Source of the DNA: Streptococcus oralis Uo5
Lineage (GTDB): Bacteria > Bacillota > Bacilli > Lactobacillales > Streptococcaceae
Length of the DNA: 64,000 nucleotides
Direction of reading: 5' to 3'
Assembly (NCBI RefSeq): GCF_000253155.1
Contig: NC_015291.1
Coordinates: 1,459,001 to 1,523,000, forward strand
The notes under the pieces are model-generated. The model saw only the letters and a program-made list of their open reading frames with translations. It had not been told where the DNA came from and searched no databases. Each line of letters begins with the position of its first letter. Within the stretch, counting starts at the first letter, position 1. Below are positions 48,700 through 58,563 of the stretch, one piece after another. Made by a program: the position numbers and the translations under genes.

Positions 48700-49092
48700 C
48701 TAATGACGAAATCTACGATACCGCTCAGGCAATCTTCCTCTCCAGTTAAGCCATTGTTTTTCTCCCACTGGAAGGATTTCTGCCAGTTGTTCATTACTAT
48801 AATTTTTTTGTAACTCAGGATAAGCTATCAACATAGTTGGCCTATGGCATCCAGCAACTGTCATTGGCCATGTTCCATACATCAGCATATGTCGGATATC
48901 ATCCTCCGATTTTATTTCATTTACTAACATATCAAAAAGTTTCTTAGACATATCGTAAACGACTAACTCTGAAAATACGGTTCCTTCTTCCTGAACATAG
49001 AAGTATTGCCCATCTTTCTCCCAAAGCGTTCCATTTTGACGAATACGATTAAACTGCGAAACTTCTTCCCAAGAATATTTTGATCGAACCAT
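48700..49092 (-). CDS. conserved hypothetical protein, 130 residues
   Basis: I do not recognise a named family. The protein is soluble, with an aromatic- and charge-rich sequence ([23 protein letters not shown]), a central helix ([14 protein letters not shown]) and a basic, Arg-rich C-terminus ([14 protein letters not shown]). I start at the ATG at 49092 because GGAG is six bases upstream; the ATG two codons earlier abuts the SD. It is between tmcAL and a methyltransferase gene in a tight minus-strand run. Confidence 0.75.
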   Translation of the reverse strand: MVRSKYSWEEVSQFNRIRQNGTLWEKDGQYFYVQEEGTVFSELVVYDMSKKLFDMLVNEIKSEDDIRHMLMYGTWPMTVAGCHRPTMLIAYPELQKNYSNEQLAEILPVGEKQWLNWRGRLPERYRRFRH

Positions 49093-49101
49093 ATCCATCT
49101 C

Positions 49102-49842
49102 CTACTTCTGCGCGACAAAAAACCAACGGGTGCTGGTTTCTGTCGGCGCCTTGTCCTCAAAGTCCGCATAGAGTTTGAAAGACTTGAAGCCGGCCTGTTC
49201 CAGCAAGATATCATAGGTCAAGACTTCATATGTACGCTCCTCATGCACTTCATCGTGGCGACTAAAGGAACCTTCCGCCTCCTTGATAAAGAAAGTCAAC
49301 TCATGCACGATGGAGTGAGGAGCTTCGTCCTCATAGGTGTCCCAAAGCATGGCAAAATCTTCCGCATTTTCATGATAAGAATAGCCTGGAAAAACCTCAT
49401 CCGTCTGGTAGGTCGAATGCACGTCAAAGATAAAGACTCCGTCTTCATTGAGGGCATTATACACTTCCTTAAAGACGTCTCCTACCTCCACCTCATCCTG
49501 CATGTAGCAGATAGAGTCCGAATAACACGTGACAAAGTCGTACTGACCTGCCTTGGATAAATCCAGCATATTTCCCTCTATAAAATCAATCTTTTGCTTG
49601 GCTGAAGCCGCTCTCTTCTCAGCAATCTTCAACATATCCGCGCTCAAATCAAGTCCAGTTACATCAAAGCCTGCTTGAGAGAAGCGCACCGATTGAATTC
49701 CTGTCCCACAAGCCAATTCCAAGAGTTTCTTTCTCTCCTTGGTCTTAGGTAAGTGACGCAGAGAAAAATCCGTCCATTTATCGTATAAACTATCATCCAT
49801 GACCGCATCATAAACAGCCGCAAAGGTTTCATAAGTTGCCAT
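49102..49842 (-). CDS. class I SAM-dependent methyltransferase
   Basis: A 246-residue methyltransferase with motif I LLELACGTGIQSVRFSQAG, post-I DVTGLDLSADML and the acidic YDFVTCYSDSICYM loop. The start METAs with MATYETFAAVYDAVMDD, the usual beginning for this small-molecule methyltransferase group; the ATG at 49848 is an alternative. Forty-odd codons of open frame upstream lie in repeat-like DNA without an SD. The substrate is unknown. The conserved neighbours are tmcAL and the rsfS cluster. Confidence 0.85.
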   Translation of the reverse strand: MATYETFAAVYDAVMDDSLYDKWTDFSLRHLPKTKERKKLLELACGTGIQSVRFSQAGFDVTGLDLSADMLKIAEKRAASAKQKIDFIEGNMLDLSKAGQYDFVTCYSDSICYMQDEVEVGDVFKEVYNALNEDGVFIFDVHSTYQTDEVFPGYSYHENAEDFAMLWDTYEDEAPHSIVHELTFFIKEAEGSFSRHDEVHEERTYEVLTYDILLEQAGFKSFKLYADFEDKAPTETSTRWFFVAQK

Positions 49843-49972
49843 AATCATGATACCAAGTCCGCCCGTAATCGGAATGAAAATTAGGAGCTTGGACTTAGGA
49901 TCCTGATCCAAGCCAAAGCTATCTATTTTCCGACGATTACAGGACGGGTTCAAATCCTTTCTAAGATACAAA

Positions 49973-50097
49973 GAGCGTTAAAGGCAAGGAGAAAATAGGA
50001 AACTTTCTGCTGTATCGTCAGATACAGAGGAAAGTTACTCTTTTTCTCGCATCTTTTAGCTCGTGTTCAGTTTCGAGATGAACAAAACACAACGCTC
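49973..50097. repeat. structured intergenic element upstream of the methyltransferase gene
   Basis: About 125 bp bounded by GAGCGTT and AACGCTC. The middle holds a long hairpin: AACTTTC...TGTATC, loop GTCA, GATACA...GAAAGTT (50001-50036), flanked by GAGAAAA and TTTTTCTC. A smaller dyad GTTCA...TGAAC follows. It does not share the loop or flanks of the repeat at 15734/25108/52130. It occupies most of the 322-base gap; nothing else is seen there. Confidence 0.6.
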
Positions 50098-50164
50098 TCG
50101 CCTTTCCATCAATTTCTTTTAAAATAAGCAAAGAAACCCAGTTGACTACAACTGAGTTCATCTC

Positions 50165-50518
<354 letters not shown>

Positions 50519-51112
50519 TTAGTCCTCTTTCAAATAGTGCACAAAGGTGTTATAGGTTTCAAGGGTTTGGGGATAGATAGGCAATCCCTTATGAGCCAAA
50601 TGCTCCACAGTTCGTGCCGTTTCATAGGCCACTGCCTTATTAAGTGACAAACTTGCAATTTCACGTGCCATATCCACACCTGGAAAGGCGCGGTTATGCT
50701 CGATATAATCTGCAACGTAGACAACCTTGTCCAGGTCTGTCATCTGACTAGCACCGACTGTATGGATTTCAATAGCTCGCAGGATTTCAGGGTTTTGCAA
50801 GTTCAAATCTTCCTTGATTTTGTATATACCAACCATGCCATGCCAGACATTATTGCCCCAATTTTTGAGGTCAGGGTCTAATTGGTAACGGCCAATCAAG
50901 TCTAGAAATTCCTGATCTGACAACTTTTTAGCATAGTCATGAAGGAGACCTGCTAGACCTGCTTTCTCACTATCCACACCAAAGCGCTGAGCCAGTTCTA
51001 TAGCTGCGCGCTCCACACCCAAACAATGGGTTAAACGTTTTTCAGGCAGAAGCTCTGCCATTTTTTCCAACAAAGCCTCACGGGAGCAGTTGATATAGTC
51101 TTGGTATGCCAT
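50519..51112 (-). CDS. yqeK: HD-domain hydrolase YqeK (Ap4A hydrolase family)
   Basis: A 197-residue HD-superfamily protein. Metal-binding motifs are H in [14 protein letters not shown] in [10 protein letters not shown], and H in WHGMVG with D in [11 protein letters not shown]. YqeK proteins symmetrically hydrolyse diadenosine tetraphosphate. It overlaps nadD by one base and rsfS by the stop-start pair, forming a coupled operon. Confidence 0.94.
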   Translation of the reverse strand: MAYQDYINCSREALLEKMAELLPEKRLTHCLGVERAAIELAQRFGVDSEKAGLAGLLHDYAKKLSDQEFLDLIGRYQLDPDLKNWGNNVWHGMVGIYKIKEDLNLQNPEILRAIEIHTVGASQMTDLDKVVYVADYIEHNRAFPGVDMAREIASLSLNKAVAYETARTVEHLAHKGLPIYPQTLETYNTFVHYLKED

Positions 51113-51741
51113 CAGTAAAGCCCCTCCTTCTCGATGTAGTCTAGCACTGGCTGAGGTAGGAGAAAGTTAGGTTTCCGACCTTGGGCAAGGAAGTCACGCA
51201 CCATGCTGGACGAGATGTCCATGAGAGGTACATCCACCCAGATAACTGGATAGGAAGTCCCTGCCTTGTAGCGTGGGCGCTGAACCCCCACAAACTGAAC
51301 CATATCAACCAGTTCATCAATCCGATACCACTTGGGCAGGTAGTCCACCATATCCGCACCAATAATGAAGTAATAATCCGTATCTGGATGTTGCTCTGTC
51401 AAAATCTTCATGGTGTCATAGGTGTAGGAAATACCCTTACGCTCTAACTCAATGGTTTCAATGTCCAGACCTTCAATCCCCTCAATCGCCAATTCAAGCA
51501 TCTTGAGACGGTGGTGTTCAGGGATGGTTTCTTTTTTGTCTACATGAGGTGGCTGATATTCAGGCATGAGCAGGACCTGGTCCAGTCCTAACTGTTGTCG
51601 TACTTGGTCCGCTACAACAAGATGAGCATGGTGAACAGGGTTAAAATTCCCCCCTAAAATCCCGACTTGTTTGCGTTTTTTCTCCTTGATTTCTGGCTCC
51701 AACTCTACCTTGGTAAAGGGAGTCAATAATTCGATTGCCAT
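51112..51741 (-). CDS. nadD: nicotinate-nucleotide adenylyltransferase
   Basis: Makes deamido-NAD from nicotinate mononucleotide and ATP. The 209 residues hold [17 protein letters not shown] with the HxxH nucleotidyltransferase motif, [15 protein letters not shown] and the C-terminal [13 protein letters not shown]. The N-terminal 25 residues before the motif are charged, as in other streptococcal NadD. Coupled to yqeK. Confidence 0.96.
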   Translation of the reverse strand: MAIELLTPFTKVELEPEIKEKKRKQVGILGGNFNPVHHAHLVVADQVRQQLGLDQVLLMPEYQPPHVDKKETIPEHHRLKMLELAIEGIEGLDIETIELERKGISYTYDTMKILTEQHPDTDYYFIIGADMVDYLPKWYRIDELVDMVQFVGVQRPRYKAGTSYPVIWVDVPLMDISSSMVRDFLAQGRKPNFLLPQPVLDYIEKEGLY

Positions 51742-51792
51742 AGGCTCGTCTTCCTTTAATTCTCTGTAAAAACAGTTGTTTGGAGTAGATGT

Positions 51793-52104
51793 TTAGATTT
51801 CTTTGACTTTTTTAGAAATCTTGCGATTTTCTTTCTTGCTGGATTGTTTAAACAAGATCAAGATGCGTCCGATTTTTTGGACCGTATCCACACCGATTTC
51901 TTCTTCCAAGATTTCAGCTACTTCGTGGATGTTTTCATCTGTGTTTTGCAAGAGAGTGACTTTAATCAATTCACGTGCGTCAAGAGCCTGACGGACGCTG
52001 GTTTTGATTTGGTCGTTGAGACCATTTTTTCCAATTTGGATGATGGGTTTGAGGGTGTGTGCCTGGCTGTTGAGGAAGGCACGTTGTTTTGATGTTAATG
52101 ACAT
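51793..52104 (-). CDS. yhbY: CRS1/YhbY-family RNA-binding protein
   Basis: A 103-residue CRM-domain protein associated with 50S subunit assembly. It starts MSLTSKQRAFLNSQAHTLKP and contains IQIGKNGLNDQIK, with the GxxG-like loop used to bind RNA. It lies between yqeH and nadD, the standard order yqeG-yqeH-(aroE)-yhbY-nadD of Firmicutes, here without aroE. Confidence 0.95.
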   Translation of the reverse strand: MSLTSKQRAFLNSQAHTLKPIIQIGKNGLNDQIKTSVRQALDARELIKVTLLQNTDENIHEVAEILEEEIGVDTVQKIGRILILFKQSSKKENRKISKKVKEI

Positions 52105-52129
52105 GATTTGTTTAAAAGAGTTTCTTTTT

Positions 52130-52262
52130 ATACTTTTCTGAAGTGGTGACGGACGTCAGCAAAGTCCTTTGGACTTTCATGACTAAAATTTGAGCCTAAG
52201 GTCTCAAATTTTCCGCAGTTGGTACAATCACTTGTACCAACTGACACCACAGCGAAAAGTAT
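52130..52262 (+). repeat. structured intergenic repeat, copy 3
   Basis: 133 bp bounded by ATACTTTTC and GAAAAGTAT, with GTGGTG/CACCAC nested inside. It has a hairpin with loop CCTAAGGT and stem AAATTTGAG/CTCAAATTT (52186-52211), the flank TTTTCCGC, then a second hairpin AGTTGGTACAA/TTGTACCAACT (52217-52242). It occupies the gap between yqeH and yhbY. Related to the copies at 15734 and 25108. Confidence 0.8.
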
Positions 52263-52318
52263 TCTCCATGGGGCTCGCAATGCTCGCCTTAATAAAGACA
52301 ACCCTTTCCTTTCTGTGT

Positions 52319-53425
52319 TTAAATTATTGCTTTTCGTGTGACGACGGCGACGCCTTCTGGTGCCCAGACGGCGACTTTTGCGCTTCCTGTTACACGAATC
52401 CAGCCGAGTCCTGAGATGACTAGGTCTGTTTTGTCCTTGATGGTAAATACATGCTGGACTAGTTTTGGAAAGTCTTCTTTTTCCTTGCTATTTGGTGGCG
52501 TGAGGAGGGTTCCGAGGTGCTTGTTGTAGAAGGCACTAGCGCCTTCAAGCTTAGTACGGTGGAGTTTGAGTTCATTATCAAAGAAGGCTGTGAATCCTTG
52601 CTTTTCTCCTGAAATGAAGTCAAATCGTCCGAGTCCACCTAGAAACAGGGTTTGCTCAGGGTTAAGCTGGTAGGTTTTGGGCTTGATTTCCTTTTTAGGG
52701 CTTACATACTTGAGGTTTTTAGCCGTCAAGTAGTGGGCCATCTGGTGGCGGTGGATAATCCCGGGTGTATCGTAAATATAAGCTCCGTCGTCAAGCGGAA
52801 TCTCAATCTTGTCCAAGGTTGTCCCTGGAAAGCGTGAAGTCGTGATGACATCTTGGTCACCCGTTATTTCTTGAATAATGGCATTGATGAGAGTTGACTT
52901 TCCAACGTTGGTCACACCGACTACATAGACATCACGGCCCTTTCGGTAGTGCTCGATTTTGTCAATGACTTCCTTAATGGCATGCTTGTTTTGGGCTGAA
53001 GTTAAGACGACATCAACAGGACGAAGACCTTCCTCGTGGGCACGTTCCATGAGCCATTGGCTAATCTTGCCCGGTTTAACAGACTTGGGCAGGATATCTT
53101 TTTTATTTCCAACCAAGAGGACATCATTGCCCGATACAAAGCGTGGCAAGCCTGGGATGACAGAACCATTAAAGTCAAAGATGTCAATGACATTGACCAC
53201 CAAGGCATCACTGTCTCCTACCTCGTGCAAGAGTTTGAGAAAATCATCGTCCGTCAACTGAACATCTGTGATTTCATTGTAATGACGGAGACGGAAACAG
53301 CGTTGGCAATAGACTTCGCCTGTCTCCAACCCTTTTTCGAGTGCCGACTGGGGCGTAAATCCAAGACCAGCCTTATCTGTCGTCTGAATGGTTGCTCCAC
53401 AACCAATACAGAGAATTTCTTCCAT
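52319..53425 (-). CDS. yqeH: ribosome biogenesis GTPase YqeH
   Basis: Circularly permuted GTPase needed for 30S assembly. The N-terminal zinc finger (CIGCGATIQTTDK and CQRCFRLRHYNE) is followed by the G4 motif VGNKKDIL, then G1 GVTNVGKSTLINAI and G3 DTPGI, the permuted order of the family. A C-terminal domain completes the 368 residues. It starts 2 bases after yqeG. Confidence 0.96.
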   Translation of the reverse strand: MEEILCIGCGATIQTTDKAGLGFTPQSALEKGLETGEVYCQRCFRLRHYNEITDVQLTDDDFLKLLHEVGDSDALVVNVIDIFDFNGSVIPGLPRFVSGNDVLLVGNKKDILPKSVKPGKISQWLMERAHEEGLRPVDVVLTSAQNKHAIKEVIDKIEHYRKGRDVYVVGVTNVGKSTLINAIIQEITGDQDVITTSRFPGTTLDKIEIPLDDGAYIYDTPGIIHRHQMAHYLTAKNLKYVSPKKEIKPKTYQLNPEQTLFLGGLGRFDFISGEKQGFTAFFDNELKLHRTKLEGASAFYNKHLGTLLTPPNSKEKEDFPKLVQHVFTIKDKTDLVISGLGWIRVTGSAKVAVWAPEGVAVVTRKAII

Positions 53426-53427
53426 AG

Positions 53428-53955
53428 TTAGATTCCTTTTTTATATGTAATCGGTCCGTACTTTTCAGTAATTTGCTTCATGACACGGCGCTCGCGAGCT
53501 CGGTTAATCTGCGTCTTGATAGAGTCGTGTTGGACCAAGGGTTTGACCAAAATTGAGCGAATGCCTGCACGATGGGCTGCCCGAATATCCGTCATGAGCT
53601 GGTCGCCGACCATGACCACTTCATTTTTCTCATAGTGGAATTCCTTCATGGCACGGTCAATCCCAAATGTGAAGGGTTTCAAGGCCCAATAAACATAATC
53701 AATTCCAAATTTCTCAACTGCGCGTTGAACTCGTTTTTTGGTATTATTTGATACCACGATGATGCGAATACCTGCATCCCGAAGGTCATGTAGCCACTGT
53801 TTCATCTCTGGCGTCCCATCAGGGTTGTTCCAAGCAATGAGGGTATTGTCCAAATCAACCAAAACAGCCTTGATACCATGCGCTTGCAGGCTTGGGACTG
53901 TCAGATCATAGACTGCTTCCACAGCAAAATCTGGCATATAGTTTTCAATCGCCAT
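53428..53955 (-). CDS. yqeG: YqeG family HAD phosphatase
   Basis: HAD-superfamily phosphatase with the nucleophile motif VLVDLDNTLIAW, motif II IIVVSNNTKKR and the MVGDQLMTDIRAA motif with the metal-binding Asp. I start at the ATG at 53955 after AGGAG (175 residues); the extra 21 upstream codons would overlap corA. The B. subtilis homologue is a phosphatase of uncertain substrate, and its place before yqeH suggests a ribosome or phospholipid link. Confidence 0.92.
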   Translation of the reverse strand: MAIENYMPDFAVEAVYDLTVPSLQAHGIKAVLVDLDNTLIAWNNPDGTPEMKQWLHDLRDAGIRIIVVSNNTKKRVQRAVEKFGIDYVYWALKPFTFGIDRAMKEFHYEKNEVVMVGDQLMTDIRAAHRAGIRSILVKPLVQHDSIKTQINRARERRVMKQITEKYGPITYKKGI

Positions 53956-53969
53956 CCTGGCTCCTTTTC

Positions 53970-54878
53970 TTAACTTTTTTTCGCAATTTTTCTCAAAATC
54001 AATGATAAAACCAGCCATAAGACCGCACTAGCCAAGCTGATGTAGACCCAAGCATAGGGCTCGTCTGTGAAGGGGAGGGGAACATTCATCCCGAAAAAAC
54101 CCGTCACTACTGCCAAGACTGCTAGTAAAACTGAAATAATGGTCAAGGTTGTCAAGTTATCATTCAGGTTATTATTCAAAATGTTGTTGTAAGAGGCTGA
54201 TAGTTGCTGCAGAACTTGAGAAATCAAATCGGTCATCGAAACCAGCTGATGAGCCTCAATCATGGCATCATCAAACTGTTCTCTCTCAACTTCGTTAAAT
54301 CTGCGATAAAGGGCATGTCCTTGGATATGTTCTAGCAACATGCGATTCTGCTTGGCAGCCGCTGTCAGATAGACCATACCAGTCTCCAAGTCGGAAAGGG
54401 CAAAGAGGTTTTTCTTGGTCGTTCGCTGACGCAAGAGTCCATTGACCTCATCCTTACTCTTATCCATCTGTTCGATGACAGGATAGTAGGCATTGCTTAT
54501 GATTTCCAGACTAGCAAAGAGAAATTTGTAAATAGAAAGCATATCATGACTCTCTAAATAGCGTGTCATCTGTTCAATCACATAGGCATTTTTCTTATTG
54601 CTAATCGTAATCAAGCGATGATGTTCTACGATAAAGGTCATGGGAAAGGCTTCATAGTATTCCTTGTCCTTTTTCAAATCCAATACATTGTAGATAAAGG
54701 TGACGGTTCCACTTTCGCGGTGATAGTCCATGTGGGCACGCTCATTTCTATCCAGTGCGTATTCGATGGTTTCCTTGTCCAATCCATAGATTTCAGAGAG
54801 ATCTTCTAGTTTTTTCAATTTTCCCAAATCTAGGTTAATCCAAGTGTATCCATTGCCCAACTGCTTTTCTACAAACAT
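53970..54878 (-). CDS. corA: CorA-family divalent metal transporter
   Basis: Magnesium/cobalt channel of the CorA superfamily. The 302 residues have the large cytosolic N-terminal domain, a long stalk helix and two C-terminal membrane segments with the selectivity motif GMN (FFGMNVPLPF). AAAGGAG precedes the ATG. It ends just before yqeG. Confidence 0.92.
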   Translation of the reverse strand: MFVEKQLGNGYTWINLDLGKLKKLEDLSEIYGLDKETIEYALDRNERAHMDYHRESGTVTFIYNVLDLKKDKEYYEAFPMTFIVEHHRLITISNKKNAYVIEQMTRYLESHDMLSIYKFLFASLEIISNAYYPVIEQMDKSKDEVNGLLRQRTTKKNLFALSDLETGMVYLTAAAKQNRMLLEHIQGHALYRRFNEVEREQFDDAMIEAHQLVSMTDLISQVLQQLSASYNNILNNNLNDNLTTLTIISVLLAVLAVVTGFFGMNVPLPFTDEPYAWVYISLASAVLWLVLSLILRKIAKKS

Positions 54879-54935
54879 ATTTTCTCCTTTACCAAACTCT
54901 TTCTATTGTACCACAAATCTGCCAAAATAGCAGAC

Positions 54936-55496
54936 CTACTCTGTGCGAGAAAAGTTGCTGACAACAGTGATATTTCGGTTGGGAACAAAGTGAAGAGCTT
55001 GATCGTCACCTCGCAGTTGGGTCGTACGAATCCCTACGCTAACGACCTTGCCAGACACGGTAATCGGTCCATTTGTGAGAACCACTTCGTCGCCCACATC
55101 GAGCTGGCGTTCAAAGAGGATGAAAAAGCCATTGATGACATCGGATAGAAAGCCTTGCGCCCCCATACCAATGGCCACCCCAGCAATCCCTGCACCAGCA
55201 AGGAGACTAGAAACCGGCAAACCTAAAATAGACAGGATACAGTAGAGCAAAAAGAAATAAAGAATGTAGTTAAAGACATTCTCTAGCAAACGCGAGATGG
55301 TCTTTTGCCTTCCTGCATCTCGATTTGAAAATTTAAGTGAGGGCTTGACAATCTTTCGGACAGTCGCATGAAGCATCTTTTTAGCTATATAAAATAGTAA
55401 AAACAAAATCAAAAGAGAAATCACCTTGGTCAAGAGATTCTCGAAAATAGTTGTTAAGTCAAGTCTATCAAAATAGCGTTGAAAAAAATCTTGCAT
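54936..55496 (-). CDS. MscS-family mechanosensitive channel
   Basis: A 186-residue small-conductance channel protein. Two or three membrane segments lead into the pore helix (SSLLAGAGIAGVAIGMGAQGF) and a beta domain with FFILFERQLDVGDEV. I start at the ATG at 55496 after GGAG; the 18 upstream codons of open frame have no SD. It acts as an osmotic release valve. The C-terminal domain is short, ending after NRNITVVSNFSRTE. Confidence 0.88.
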   Translation of the reverse strand: MQDFFQRYFDRLDLTTIFENLLTKVISLLILFLLFYIAKKMLHATVRKIVKPSLKFSNRDAGRQKTISRLLENVFNYILYFFLLYCILSILGLPVSSLLAGAGIAGVAIGMGAQGFLSDVINGFFILFERQLDVGDEVVLTNGPITVSGKVVSVGIRTTQLRGDDQALHFVPNRNITVVSNFSRTE

Positions 55497-55645
55497 ATAA
55501 AACTCCTTTTTCCTATTATACCATAAAATCGTCCTTCTCTTTTCTTTCATAATTATTCAATTATCGGCCCTTTTTTCAAAATATCACTTGCCTCTATAGC
55601 ATATTTATACTATAATTATAAACAATACATTTGAAGGAGACTGCT

Positions 55646-56857
55646 ATGAAACGAATCATTAGAGCCTGGACCAAGGCAAGCCTCATCAAACGAATCCTTA
55701 TTGGAATGATTTTTGGAGCAACATTGGGGATGCTCTTTCCAAACCTTACAGGAATTGGTCTGCTTGGAGATCTCTTTGTAGGCGGACTGAAAGCCATCGC
55801 TCCTATTCTAGTTTTTTCTCTTGTTGCCAATGCTCTTTCCCAGCACCAAAAGGGACAAAACACCAATATGAAGACGGTTATTTTCCTATACTTGCTCGGA
55901 ACCTTTGCTGCTGCATTGGTAGCCGTTCTAGCTAGTTTCTTACTGCCTGTGCAAATCACCCTGACCAGTGCAAATACTGAAGTTGCTGCTCCTGACGGCA
56001 TCGGTCAAGTCCTCAGCAACCTCTTGCTCAAACTGGTGGACAATCCCTTGAATGCCATTGTTGAAGCCAATTATATCGGAATTCTCTCTTGGGCAGTCGT
56101 CTTTGGTCTGGCTATGAGAGAGGCAAGTAAACATAGTAAAGAATTGCTGAAAACCATGGCGGATGTCACCTCTAAAATCGTGGAATGGATTATCAACCTA
56201 GCTCCCTTTGGAATTTTAGGCTTGGTGTTCAAGACCATCTCTGACAAGGGCATTGCCAGTCTAGCCAACTATGGGATGCTGCTGGGACTCTTGATTGCTA
56301 CCATGGCTTTTGTAGCTCTCATCGTCAACCCTCTCATCGCCTTTCTCTTTATAAGGAAAAATCCCTATCCCCTTGTTTTGAAATGCCTACGTGTCAGTGG
56401 AATTACAGCCTTCTTCACTCGTAGCTCTGCCGCCAATATCCCTGTCAATATGAAACTCTGCCAAGACTTGGGACTGAATCCTGACACCTACTCTGTCTCC
56501 ATCCCGCTTGGTTCAACCATCAATATGGCTGGTGCTGCCGTTACCATAAATGTCCTGACCCTGGCTGCTGTCAATACACTCGGAATCTCGGTAGACTTTG
56601 GGACAGCATTTGTGCTCAGTGTCGTGGCTGCCATTTCTGCCTGCGGTGCTTCCGGGATTGCTGGAGGATCCCTTCTCCTCATTCCTGTCGCTTGTAGCCT
56701 CTTTGGGATTTCCAACGACTTGGCTATGCAGGTTGTCGGAGTCGGTTTTGTGATTGGGGTTGTGCAAGACTCCTGTGAAACAGCCCTGAATTCTTCAACA
56801 GATGTCCTCTTTACAGCGGTTGCCGAGTATGCTACAAACCGAAAACTTCGTCCCTAG
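55646..56857 (+). CDS. sstT: Na+:serine/threonine symporter SstT
   Basis: DAACS-family symporter, 403 residues with about eight helices and two re-entrant loops. The [11 protein letters not shown] segment with the Ser-rich loop, [17 protein letters not shown] and [16 protein letters not shown] are the family signatures. I start at the ATG at 55646, six bases after AGGAG; the TTG at 55631 is upstream of that SD. It is the first plus-strand gene after a long minus-strand run. Confidence 0.94.
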   Translation: MKRIIRAWTKASLIKRILIGMIFGATLGMLFPNLTGIGLLGDLFVGGLKAIAPILVFSLVANALSQHQKGQNTNMKTVIFLYLLGTFAAALVAVLASFLLPVQITLTSANTEVAAPDGIGQVLSNLLLKLVDNPLNAIVEANYIGILSWAVVFGLAMREASKHSKELLKTMADVTSKIVEWIINLAPFGILGLVFKTISDKGIASLANYGMLLGLLIATMAFVALIVNPLIAFLFIRKNPYPLVLKCLRVSGITAFFTRSSAANIPVNMKLCQDLGLNPDTYSVSIPLGSTINMAGAAVTINVLTLAAVNTLGISVDFGTAFVLSVVAAISACGASGIAGGSLLLIPVACSLFGISNDLAMQVVGVGFVIGVVQDSCETALNSSTDVLFTAVAEYATNRKLRP

Positions 56858-56906
56858 TCTCTGATTCCTCGTTAAACACTTGATTCTATTAGTTTAGGAA
56901 ATTTTC

Positions 56907-57860
56907 ATGTCCCTCACTCAACGTACGACCAAACTGGTCTTAGCGACCTGCCTCGCTTGTTTTCTCGCTTATTTTTTAGATTTATCATCAGCAGTTTCAG
57001 CTGGAATCATCGCTCTCTTAAGCCTCTCCGACACACGCAGAAGCACGCTGAAATTAGCACGTAACCGCCTCTTTTCCATGCTCCTAGCGCTCGCTATCGG
57101 TGTTCTAGCCTTTCAGCTGACAGGCTTTCACATCTGGAGTTTGGGCCTCTATCTGGCTCTCTATGTCCCTCTTGCTTATAAAATGGGTTGGGAAATCGGC
57201 ATCACCCCTAGCAGTGTCTTGGTCGGTCATCTCTTGGTACAGGAGTCTACCTCTCCAGAACTCTTGCTTAATGAAGTACTCCTCTTTCTCATCGGGACAA
57301 GCTTTGCTCTATTGGTCAACCTTTATATGCCCTCTCGTGAGAAAGCCATCCAAAGCTACCACCTTCAGGTCGAAGAAAAGTTAAAAGACATCCTGCTTCG
57401 TTTTAAATACTATCTGTCAAGAGGAGACGGGCGCAACCAAGCCCAACTCGTTGACCAATTAGACAAGCTCCTTGATGAGGCCCTCAAACTGGTCTACCTG
57501 GATCACTCGGACCACCTCTTTCACCAGACGGACTACCACATCCACTACTTTGAGATGAGACAGCGACAAAGTCGTATCCTGCGAAATATGGCCCAGCAGA
57601 TCAATACCTGTCACCTGGCCGCAAGTGAGAGTTTGATCTTGGCCCAGCTCTTTTCAAAGATTGCTGCCCAGCTAAGCCAGACCAATCCTGCTCATGACCT
57701 ACTTGATGACATCGAACGCTATCTGCAAGTCTTCCGCAATCGGAATCTCCCTAAAACACGTGAGGAGTTTGAAACCCGTGCCACCCTCTTGCAGCTACTA
57801 CGCGAAGCCGAAACCTTTATCCAAGTCAAGGTCGATTTTTACCAGAAATATGGAAACTAG
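56907..57860 (+). CDS. aromatic-acid exporter family membrane protein (DUF939-like)
   Basis: A 317-residue protein with about five N-terminal membrane segments (MSLTQRTTKLVLATCLACFL, SAVSAGIIALLSLSDTRRSTL, NRLFSMLLALAIGVLAFQ) and a helical cytosolic C-terminal half rich in Leu, Gln and Glu. This is the ArAE/FUSC-like layout of Gram-positive cocci. The substrate is unknown. It lies 49 bases after sstT on the same strand, so both may share a transcript, and it ends at a strong terminator. Confidence 0.82.
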   Translation: MSLTQRTTKLVLATCLACFLAYFLDLSSAVSAGIIALLSLSDTRRSTLKLARNRLFSMLLALAIGVLAFQLTGFHIWSLGLYLALYVPLAYKMGWEIGITPSSVLVGHLLVQESTSPELLLNEVLLFLIGTSFALLVNLYMPSREKAIQSYHLQVEEKLKDILLRFKYYLSRGDGRNQAQLVDQLDKLLDEALKLVYLDHSDHLFHQTDYHIHYFEMRQRQSRILRNMAQQINTCHLAASESLILAQLFSKIAAQLSQTNPAHDLLDDIERYLQVFRNRNLPKTREEFETRATLLQLLREAETFIQVKVDFYQKYGN

Positions 57861-57866
57861 AACGCA

Positions 57867-57902
57867 AAGAACCTCAGAGGAAGTCCTCTGAGGTTCTTTT
57901 GT
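57867..57902 (+). terminator. terminator after the ArAE-like gene
   Basis: AAGAACCTCAGAGGA and TCCTCTGAGGTTCTT form a 15-bp stem with a tiny loop, followed by TTTGTTTT. Confidence 0.9.
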
Positions 57903-58056
57903 TTTGGATTTGGGAGGACAGCTTGTTTGACCATTCTCCTTTGAATCATCAAGATAGGGATATTTTCTGGAAAACATGAATACCTAACACGGCTAGCCAT
58001 ACTTAAAAAATCACATACTATTTCATCAGTAAGATTAACTTTCGTAACAATCCAAG

Positions 58057-58527
58057 CTAGAAGACTTTATACTTTTCTCCCGCATAACCGCAAGGGATAT
58101 AGCCTGCTTGATATAAAGCATACAAATCATCATAAAATGTTGACTCAGCTTGGGGAACCTCTTTTTTAATGGTCAGGTACCTAGCTATGCCAATGATATC
58201 AAATAGAATCTGATCTTTCATGGATGCTACCAGTTTACCTTCCCCGATCAAGTTATCTAATCGTGCTTCAATTTCAGGAATTATTTCCTCTTTTGCGCTA
58301 ATTCCCAGTGAGTTCCAGTGCTTATGAATATCACTATGATTTTTAAAAATATAAACACTAAAATCACCACCTTTCTCTAACACAAAATTCTCCCATTTTA
58401 AACTATTAATATTCTTCTCCGCTTCTTGCAGTTTCTTTATCTGTTTGATGGGAACAGTCGTTTCTCTGCTTTTCTTTAAAAAGGGGAGTGAAATCAAACT
58501 TTTAATAACGTCATCATTTATTTTCAT
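58057..58527 (-). CDS. immunity-like or orphan cytosolic protein
   Basis: A 156-residue soluble protein; I recognise no named family. The sequence is Lys/Glu-rich, ends in QAGYIPCGYAGEKYKVF and resembles in style the small proteins that guard against polymorphic or LXG toxins, where an aromatic, Gly-rich tail is common. AGAGG precedes the ATG. It is the last gene of a minus-strand array of membrane and immunity-like genes. The function is an inference from context. Confidence 0.6.
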   Translation of the reverse strand: MKINDDVIKSLISLPFLKKSRETTVPIKQIKKLQEAEKNINSLKWENFVLEKGGDFSVYIFKNHSDIHKHWNSLGISAKEEIIPEIEARLDNLIGEGKLVASMKDQILFDIIGIARYLTIKKEVPQAESTFYDDLYALYQAGYIPCGYAGEKYKVF

Positions 58528-58563
58528 AAATAACCTCTATTTTATATAGGAAAACCGATTTCC

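Noticed and set aside
49935-49965. tRNA T-arm-like sequence (GGGTTCAAATCC)
   Set aside because: No acceptor, D or anticodon arms can be drawn around it.
49843-49971. N-terminal extension of the methyltransferase
   Set aside because: No SD, the sequence looks non-coding, and family members start near MATYETF.
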